Below, piece by piece: positions 59,926-64,000 of a DNA stretch of 64,000 bases. The notes below the pieces were generated by a model. It ran no database searches and was not told where the DNA came from. It saw nothing but the letters and a program-made list of their open reading frames with translations. Position 1 is the first letter of the stretch; each line of letters opens with the position of its first letter. The stretch is from Thermovibrio sp. (GTDB taxonomy: Bacteria; Aquificota; Aquificia; Desulfurobacteriales; Desulfurobacteriaceae). The stretch lies in the NCBI GenBank assembly GCA_015488335.1, contig WFNZ01000023.1, positions 1-64,000 of the forward strand. Reading direction: 5' to 3'. Both the position numbers and the translations under genes were made by a program.

Positions 59926-60694
59926 TAAGAAAACGTGGCACAAACTGTTTGAGATAGTCCTTTCCCTAAGGGGGGTGGATGTTCTTCATGCCTATACTCC
60001 AAAGGAAGCGTTGAACGTCGCTTCTTTAGAGAAACCCGACGTGGCCGTTGTTGATGTTTCCATCTCTAACGGAACGGGCTACGATGTTATTCCAGATCTT
60101 ATTAGGCTTGGTATTCCGGTTATCCTTATAGGCTATAAGGCTGAAGGTTTTGATAGAGAAAAGGCCCTCTCTATGGGGGCTTACGGAGCCCTTGAGAAAC
60201 CCTTTACAGTTGAGGAGTTCTTAGACCTGTTAAGAGAGCTTAAGAAGAAAGCTCCTGAGCTAAAAGAACACTTTGAACTTACTGTTCCTCAGGAAGGGGA
60301 ATTTGAAGTTGTTAACCTTGAACCGGAAACCCACGAGTTGGAGTCAACACAACCGGAACTCCCTGTTATTCCTGTAGAAAGTGAGTTGGAAGAGAAAGTG
60401 CCTGTTGTTCCCGTTGAGGTTGAAGAAGAGGAAGAGGAAAAAGTGCCTGTAGAGTCTGTTGAGGAGAAGACAGAATCTACCGAAGAGGAGCTCCCCACAC
60501 CTGCTCCAGAGCCTGTTGTTGCTGAAGCTAAAGAAGAGGTTAAACGTAAAGCTGAAGAGGTATCTGGAATCACCGTTCCGGAGGAGAAGGTAGAGGAGAT
60601 AATAAGAGAAATTGCCTGGGAAGTTGTCCCTGAAATAGCGGAAAAAGTTATCAGGGAAGAGATTGAGAAACTGATAAGGAGCCGTCTTGCCTGA
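59903..60694 (+). CDS. response regulator with Glu/Pro-rich linker and helical tail
   Basis: 263 residues. Receiver domain (1-115): VDDKK with acidic D6/D7, phospho-acceptor aspartate in VAVVDVS (D50-51 region), and K in LEKPFT. A low-complexity Glu/Pro/Val linker (about 130-215) leads to a C-terminal helix, PEEKVEEIIREIAWEVVPEIAEKVIREEIEKLI, a tail known in regulators of motility and polarity in other phyla. No DNA-binding or enzyme domain. Paired with the upstream coiled-coil gene. Confidence 0.8.
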   Translation: MKLLYVDDKKTWHKLFEIVLSLRGVDVLHAYTPKEALNVASLEKPDVAVVDVSISNGTGYDVIPDLIRLGIPVILIGYKAEGFDREKALSMGAYGALEKPFTVEEFLDLLRELKKKAPELKEHFELTVPQEGEFEVVNLEPETHELESTQPELPVIPVESELEEKVPVVPVEVEEEEEEKVPVESVEEKTESTEEELPTPAPEPVVAEAKEEVKRKAEEVSGITVPEEKVEEIIREIAWEVVPEIAEKVIREEIEKLIRSRLA

Positions 60695-61171
60695 ATGTTC
60701 AGGGTGGGGATAGGATATGACGTTCATGCCCTTGTACCAGGCTACGACCTGATTATTGGTGGCGTCAAAATCCCCCACGATAAAGGTCTTAAAGGCCATT
60801 CAGATGCAGACGTTCTCGTTCACGCTATCTGCGATGCCCTTTTGGGAGCTCTCTCCCTTGGAGATATAGGCCGGCATTTTCCCGATACAGATCCCCAGTT
60901 TAAAGGGATCTCAAGTCTCAAACTTCTATCCTACGTGTCAGAACTTGTCAGAGAAAACAGCTATACCGTTGTTAACGTTGATTCCGTTGTAGTTGCCCAG
61001 AGGCCAAAGCTTTCTCCTTTTATTGAACAGATGAAAAAGAACATTTCGTCAGTTCTTGGTATACTTCCTTCTCAAGTTTCTGTTAAGGCTACCACAACCG
61101 AGAAGTTGGGTTTTGAAGGTAGGGAAGAGGGAATTTCTGCACAGGCTGTTGTTCTCTTAAAACGGCTTTAA
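60695..61171 (+). CDS. ispF: 2-C-methyl-D-erythritol 2,4-cyclodiphosphate synthase
   Basis: MEP-pathway zinc enzyme, 158 residues. [13 protein letters not shown] (metal-binding DVH at 8-10), [47 protein letters not shown], and the C-terminal [25 protein letters not shown]. Starts directly after the response-regulator stop. Second isoprenoid gene of the window besides ispG. Confidence 0.96.
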   Translation: MFRVGIGYDVHALVPGYDLIIGGVKIPHDKGLKGHSDADVLVHAICDALLGALSLGDIGRHFPDTDPQFKGISSLKLLSYVSELVRENSYTVVNVDSVVVAQRPKLSPFIEQMKKNISSVLGILPSQVSVKATTTEKLGFEGREEGISAQAVVLLKRL

Positions 61172-61187
61172 GGAGGCTTTTGAGGTG

Positions 61188-61619
61188 ATGGATATTGTTG
61201 AGATAATGAAGATTATTCCCCACAGGTATCCCTTTCTCTTAGTTGACAAAATTGTAGAGTTTGAGCCGAAGAAGAGGATAGTGGGGATAAAGAACGTTAC
61301 AATGAACGAGCCTTTCTTCCAGGGCCACTTTCCCGGCCACCCCATTTTCCCGGGAGCTCTCCTTATAGAGGCAATGGCTCAGGTAGGCTGTATTCTCATG
61401 TTCAAGTCCTTTGACATCTCCCCCGAAGAGTACGTTGTTTACTTTATGGGAATTGACAAAGCCCGTTTCAGGAAACCTGTAAGGCCTGGAGATACTGTAA
61501 AGTTCGTCCTTGAGCCGAAAGTCATAAAGAGCAGAATGTCAAAGATGAAGGGAGAAGCCTTTGTTGGAGAAGATCTTGTTTGCGATGCTGAAATAATGGC
61601 GATGATAACGAGGAAGTAA
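61188..61619 (+). CDS. fabZ: 3-hydroxyacyl-ACP dehydratase
   Basis: 143 residues; hot-dog fold enzyme removing water in fatty acid elongation. [14 protein letters not shown], then [28 protein letters not shown] with catalytic histidine in GHFPG (about 48) and glutamate in LLIEA. ATG at 61188 with AGGAGG upstream; GTG one codon earlier is possible. Overlaps lpxA (TAATG), the usual fabZ-lpxA pair for lipid A. Confidence 0.95.
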   Translation: MDIVEIMKIIPHRYPFLLVDKIVEFEPKKRIVGIKNVTMNEPFFQGHFPGHPIFPGALLIEAMAQVGCILMFKSFDISPEEYVVYFMGIDKARFRKPVRPGDTVKFVLEPKVIKSRMSKMKGEAFVGEDLVCDAEIMAMITRK

Positions 61620-62395
61620 TGGTAAATATCCACCCGTTGGCTGTTGTTGAAAAAGGTGCTGAGTTAGACGATGGAGTTATTGTAGAGCCCTTTGCCTATG
61701 TGGGAAGTAGGGTAAAAGTTGGAAAGGGAACGGTTATAAGAAAGGGAGCCGTTATTGAAGGAAGGACGACAATAGGTGAGAACTGTGAAATATTTGCTTC
61801 CCACATTGGAGTTGTTCCACAGGATTTGAAGTTTAAAGGTGAAGATACAGAAGTTGTAATAGGTAACGGTGTTAGAGTCCGTGAATACGTAACGATACAC
61901 AAGGGGACTGAGGGAGGTGGAGGCGTAACTTACGTTGGAGATAACGTTCTCCTTATGGCCTACGTTCACGTTGCTCACGATGTCAGAATAGAGAATAACG
62001 TTATAGTTGCAAACGCCGTTCAGATTGCAGGGCACGTTGAGATAGGGGAGTTTGCGGTTATAGGCGGTTTAACAGGCATTCATCAGTTCGTTCGAATAGG
62101 AAAACATGCAATGGTTGGCGGTGCCTCTGCTGTCCACAGGGACGTTCCTCCTTTTTCTGTCGCTCAGGGAAACAGGGCAAAGCTTGAAGGAATTAACATC
62201 ATTGGCCTTAAAAGACGTGGTTTCAGCAGGGAGACGATAAGAGCTTTAACTACCGCCTTTGAGATGATTTTTAAGACCGATGAACCACTTCTCGTCTCCC
62301 TCGGTAGAGTTGAAGAGGAGTTTAGTGACGTTTCTGAAGTCCTTGAAATGGTTGATTTTATCAGGAAGAGCAGGAGGGGTATCTGCCCGACTTGA
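61619..62395 (+). CDS. lpxA: UDP-N-acetylglucosamine acyltransferase
   Basis: First step of lipid A synthesis, showing the organism has a lipopolysaccharide-type outer membrane. 258 residues. Left-handed beta-helix of hexapeptide repeats (VIVEPFAYVGSRVKVGKGTVIRKG), family motif GVVPQDLKFKGEDTEV, catalytic histidine in VHVAHDVRI (about 120), and a helical C-terminus (RRGFSRETIRALTTAF). Confidence 0.95.
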   Translation: MVNIHPLAVVEKGAELDDGVIVEPFAYVGSRVKVGKGTVIRKGAVIEGRTTIGENCEIFASHIGVVPQDLKFKGEDTEVVIGNGVRVREYVTIHKGTEGGGGVTYVGDNVLLMAYVHVAHDVRIENNVIVANAVQIAGHVEIGEFAVIGGLTGIHQFVRIGKHAMVGGASAVHRDVPPFSVAQGNRAKLEGINIIGLKRRGFSRETIRALTTAFEMIFKTDEPLLVSLGRVEEEFSDVSEVLEMVDFIRKSRRGICPT

Positions 62396-63198
62396 AGTTA
62401 AACAGAGAAACCCTGAAGGGGAAGCTTGTATTCCTTGGAACAGCAGGTGCCCGTTATGTGGCCTTTGGATTTGAGAGGCAGGCCGGCGGACTCTACTTCG
62501 GATTTCCCTCTTTGAACGTCCACGTTGATCCTGGCCCTGGAGCCTTCGTTCATGCCCACAGAAAGGGAATAGAGCCCCACTGGACAGATGTTGTTATTCT
62601 CTCTCACCGCCACTTAGACCACTGTGCAGATGTAAATCACGTTTTAGAGTCTATGACCCTTGGAGGTAAGAAGAAAAGGGGTTTACTGCTGTGCCCTTCA
62701 GACTGTATAGCAGAAGATCCTGTTGTCCTTGAGTATACGAGGAAGAATATAGAGAAGACAGAGATCGTTAAGGAAGGAATGGAGAGGGAGTTCCTTGCCG
62801 ACCTTTCCGTTTCTTTTCCCATAAGACACCTTCACGGAGTTGAAACCTACGGTCTTATCTTTAAGTGGAAAGGGACTGTTTACAGCTATATTTCAGATAC
62901 CAAATTTTTTGAGGAGCTCCTTTCCGCGTATAAAGGTTCAAATCTACTAATTCTGAATACAACACTTTTAAAGCCCAACCCGAGGATTGACCATCTATCT
63001 GCAGAAGATGCCAGAGTTATTATCGGAGAGTTGAAACCAGACCTTGCCGTTCTGACCCACTTTGGAAGGACGATGCTCTCTGCAAAGCCGTGGGAGGTCG
63101 CCCTCTCAATTTCCCAAGAAACAGGAATTAAAGTAATTGCAGCTTACGATAACATGATACTTGACCTTGAATCCCTCTCTGTTGTGAGGCAGAGGTGA
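62392..63198 (+). CDS. metallo-beta-lactamase-fold hydrolase
   Basis: 268 residues, TTG start overlapping the lpxA stop. Metal motif HRHLDHCAD (about 69-77, HxHxDH variant), further histidines in FPIRHLHGVETYGLIF, an aspartate in YSYISDTKFFE, and a late histidine in LAVLTHFGRTML. Resembles RNase Z-like or lipoate/PQQ-type cytosolic hydrolases. Substrate unknown. GTG of the next gene overlaps its stop. Confidence 0.82.
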   Translation: MKLNRETLKGKLVFLGTAGARYVAFGFERQAGGLYFGFPSLNVHVDPGPGAFVHAHRKGIEPHWTDVVILSHRHLDHCADVNHVLESMTLGGKKKRGLLLCPSDCIAEDPVVLEYTRKNIEKTEIVKEGMEREFLADLSVSFPIRHLHGVETYGLIFKWKGTVYSYISDTKFFEELLSAYKGSNLLILNTTLLKPNPRIDHLSAEDARVIIGELKPDLAVLTHFGRTMLSAKPWEVALSISQETGIKVIAAYDNMILDLESLSVVRQR

Positions 63199-63731
63199 AG
63201 GTAGCTCTTACAGGCAGGCCGGGGATAGGGAAAACCACCGCCGTTAAGAGGGCTGTTTCAATTCTGGGCGATAAAGCTAAGGGATTCTGGACTGAGGAGA
63301 TAAGGAGAAACGGGAAGAGGTGGGGTTTTAAGGTTGTAAGGACGGACGGGAAGGAGGAGCTCCTCGCCTCTACTGAAGCAGATTCCCTCTTCAGAGTTGG
63401 GAAGTACAGAGTTCTCGTTGAGCAGTTTGAGAGGTTTGCCGTTCCTTTCGTCTCTGAAGCTATTGATGAGGGGAAAATTGTTGTAGTTGACGAAGTCGGT
63501 AAGATGGAGCTCCTCTCAAAATCCTTTCAGCGTGTAGTTTCCCGATTGATTGATGAGGATATTGCCTGCCTTTTAACAATCCCCATAAAAGACGTTCACC
63601 CTCTTGTTGCCCGTATCCGGAAAGAGTTTAAAGTCATACATTTAACGGTTGAAAACAGAAACGAAGTTCCTTTTGAAGTTGTTAAGCTGTTGGAGGGAAG
63701 AGATGGAGAAAAAGGAAAAGAGAGACTTTAG
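63195..63731 (+). CDS. THEP1-family nucleoside-triphosphatase
   Basis: 178 residues, GTG start. P-loop GRPGIGKTTA (7-16), GFWTEEIRRNGKRWGFKVV, Walker B-like VVVDEVGKMELLS (about 95-107) and a C-terminal VENRNEVPFEV. Related to Aquifex THEP1 NTPase and human NTPCR. Cellular role unclear. Overlaps hslO by 29 bp. Confidence 0.9.
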   Translation: MKVALTGRPGIGKTTAVKRAVSILGDKAKGFWTEEIRRNGKRWGFKVVRTDGKEELLASTEADSLFRVGKYRVLVEQFERFAVPFVSEAIDEGKIVVVDEVGKMELLSKSFQRVVSRLIDEDIACLLTIPIKDVHPLVARIRKEFKVIHLTVENRNEVPFEVVKLLEGRDGEKGKERL

Positions 63732-64000
63732 GCAGATACCTGCAAGGGAGCAGGTTGTAAAAGAGCTTACGTCTGAAGTTAAGGAAGACCTTAAAAACTA
63801 CTTCCAGGATAGGGATTACGGCGTAATAGCCATAACCAGAGAGGATGCCTTAAGGGCTTTTGTTGTAAAAACGACAAACCTGTGCGAAATAGCAAGACTC
63901 AGACATAAACTCTCGCCTATGGCAACGGCCGTTTTAGGTAGAGCCTTAACAGGAGCTATTCTCCTTACTTCACTTCTAAAACACGGAACCGACCAGAGAG
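63703..64000 (+). CDS. hslO: 33 kDa chaperonin Hsp33 (5' part, cut by the window edge)
   Basis: First 99 residues of an Hsp33 redox chaperone. The start MEKKEKRDFRQIP follows GGAGGG. Recognisable parts: VIAITREDALRAFVVKTTNLCEIARLRHKLSPMATAVLGRALTGAILLTSLLK, the typical N-terminal core. The C-terminal CXC/CXXC zinc switch lies beyond the window. Identification is good although partial. Confidence 0.82.
   Translation, partial: MEKKEKRDFRQIPAREQVVKELTSEVKEDLKNYFQDRDYGVIAITREDALRAFVVKTTNLCEIARLRHKLSPMATAVLGRALTGAILLTSLLKHGTDQR

Overview
The window reads as a chromosome segment of a thermophilic, hydrogen-oxidising, Gram-negative chemolithoautotroph, most likely a member of the Aquificota family Desulfurobacteriaceae (Thermovibrio-like). 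This is inferred from gene content (two hydrogenases, multihaem cytochromes c, cytochrome bd, short MetH, LpxA/FabZ and porin for an outer membrane), from AGA/AGG-dominated arginine codons, and from very tight gene packing with frequent ATGA/TAATG/TTGA overlaps and TTG starts preceded by strong GGAGG sites. No tRNA, rRNA, CRISPR array or insertion sequence was seen. Taxonomy was not tested by any search.

Layout. 1-10.3 kb: OmpR-type regulator divergent from a porin, acetate uptake and activation (satP-acs), a lysine/alanine-rich lipoprotein, a 12-haem cytochrome c with an SO_0444-type permease, and the tRNA hydroxylase TrhP. 9.9-11.3 kb: small accessory patch (VapBC-like pair, zinc-ribbon protein, NifX-like protein). 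11.3-18.4 kb: amidase-aroA-MFS on the minus strand, then a HTH regulator, pilB-type ATPase, DUF190 and aroD. 18.4-22.2 kb: cytochrome c assembly and haem synthesis (ccsA-like, hemA, hemC, hemD). 22.2-28.5 kb: flgM with a sigma-28 promoter, FlhB-tail protein, gltX, miaA, hfq, a DUF2229 protein and rqcH. 28.5-31.8 kb: cytochrome bd operon whose tail holds two very small membrane proteins. 31.9-37.5 kb: argB, ubiX, epmA, phosphoesterase, aldehyde dehydrogenase, a decayed HepT/MNT module and coaD.

37.6-47.5 kb is the centrepiece: one long plus-strand hydrogen locus behind a near-consensus promoter. It encodes a four-subunit group 3b (sulfhydrogenase-like, beta-gamma-delta-alpha) NAD(P)-linked hydrogenase, a cyclic-nucleotide-binding protein, and a membrane-bound group 4 energy-converting hydrogenase with an embedded tetrahaem cytochrome. 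The alpha subunit of the first enzyme is interrupted by an in-frame TGA exactly at the first cysteine of the C-terminal nickel-binding motif; reading it as selenocysteine restores the motif, ends in a stop overlapping the next gene's ATG, and is followed by a bacterial-type SECIS-like hairpin. It is therefore predicted to be a [NiFeSe] hydrogenase whose large subunit would be truncated by standard gene calling.

47.9-64 kb is core metabolism on the plus strand: mdh and fumarase alpha (TCA/reductive TCA), bioC, ispG, folB-like, a diguanylate cyclase, queH, metH lacking the reactivation domain, apt, fabF, rnc, maf, a membrane coiled-coil protein with a response regulator, ispF, fabZ, lpxA, an MBL hydrolase, a THEP1 NTPase and the start of hslO.

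Across the whole window the palindrome GGAGCTCC is greatly over-represented (about 58 copies by eye against roughly one expected), in every reading frame and inside terminators, resembling a highly iterated palindrome.
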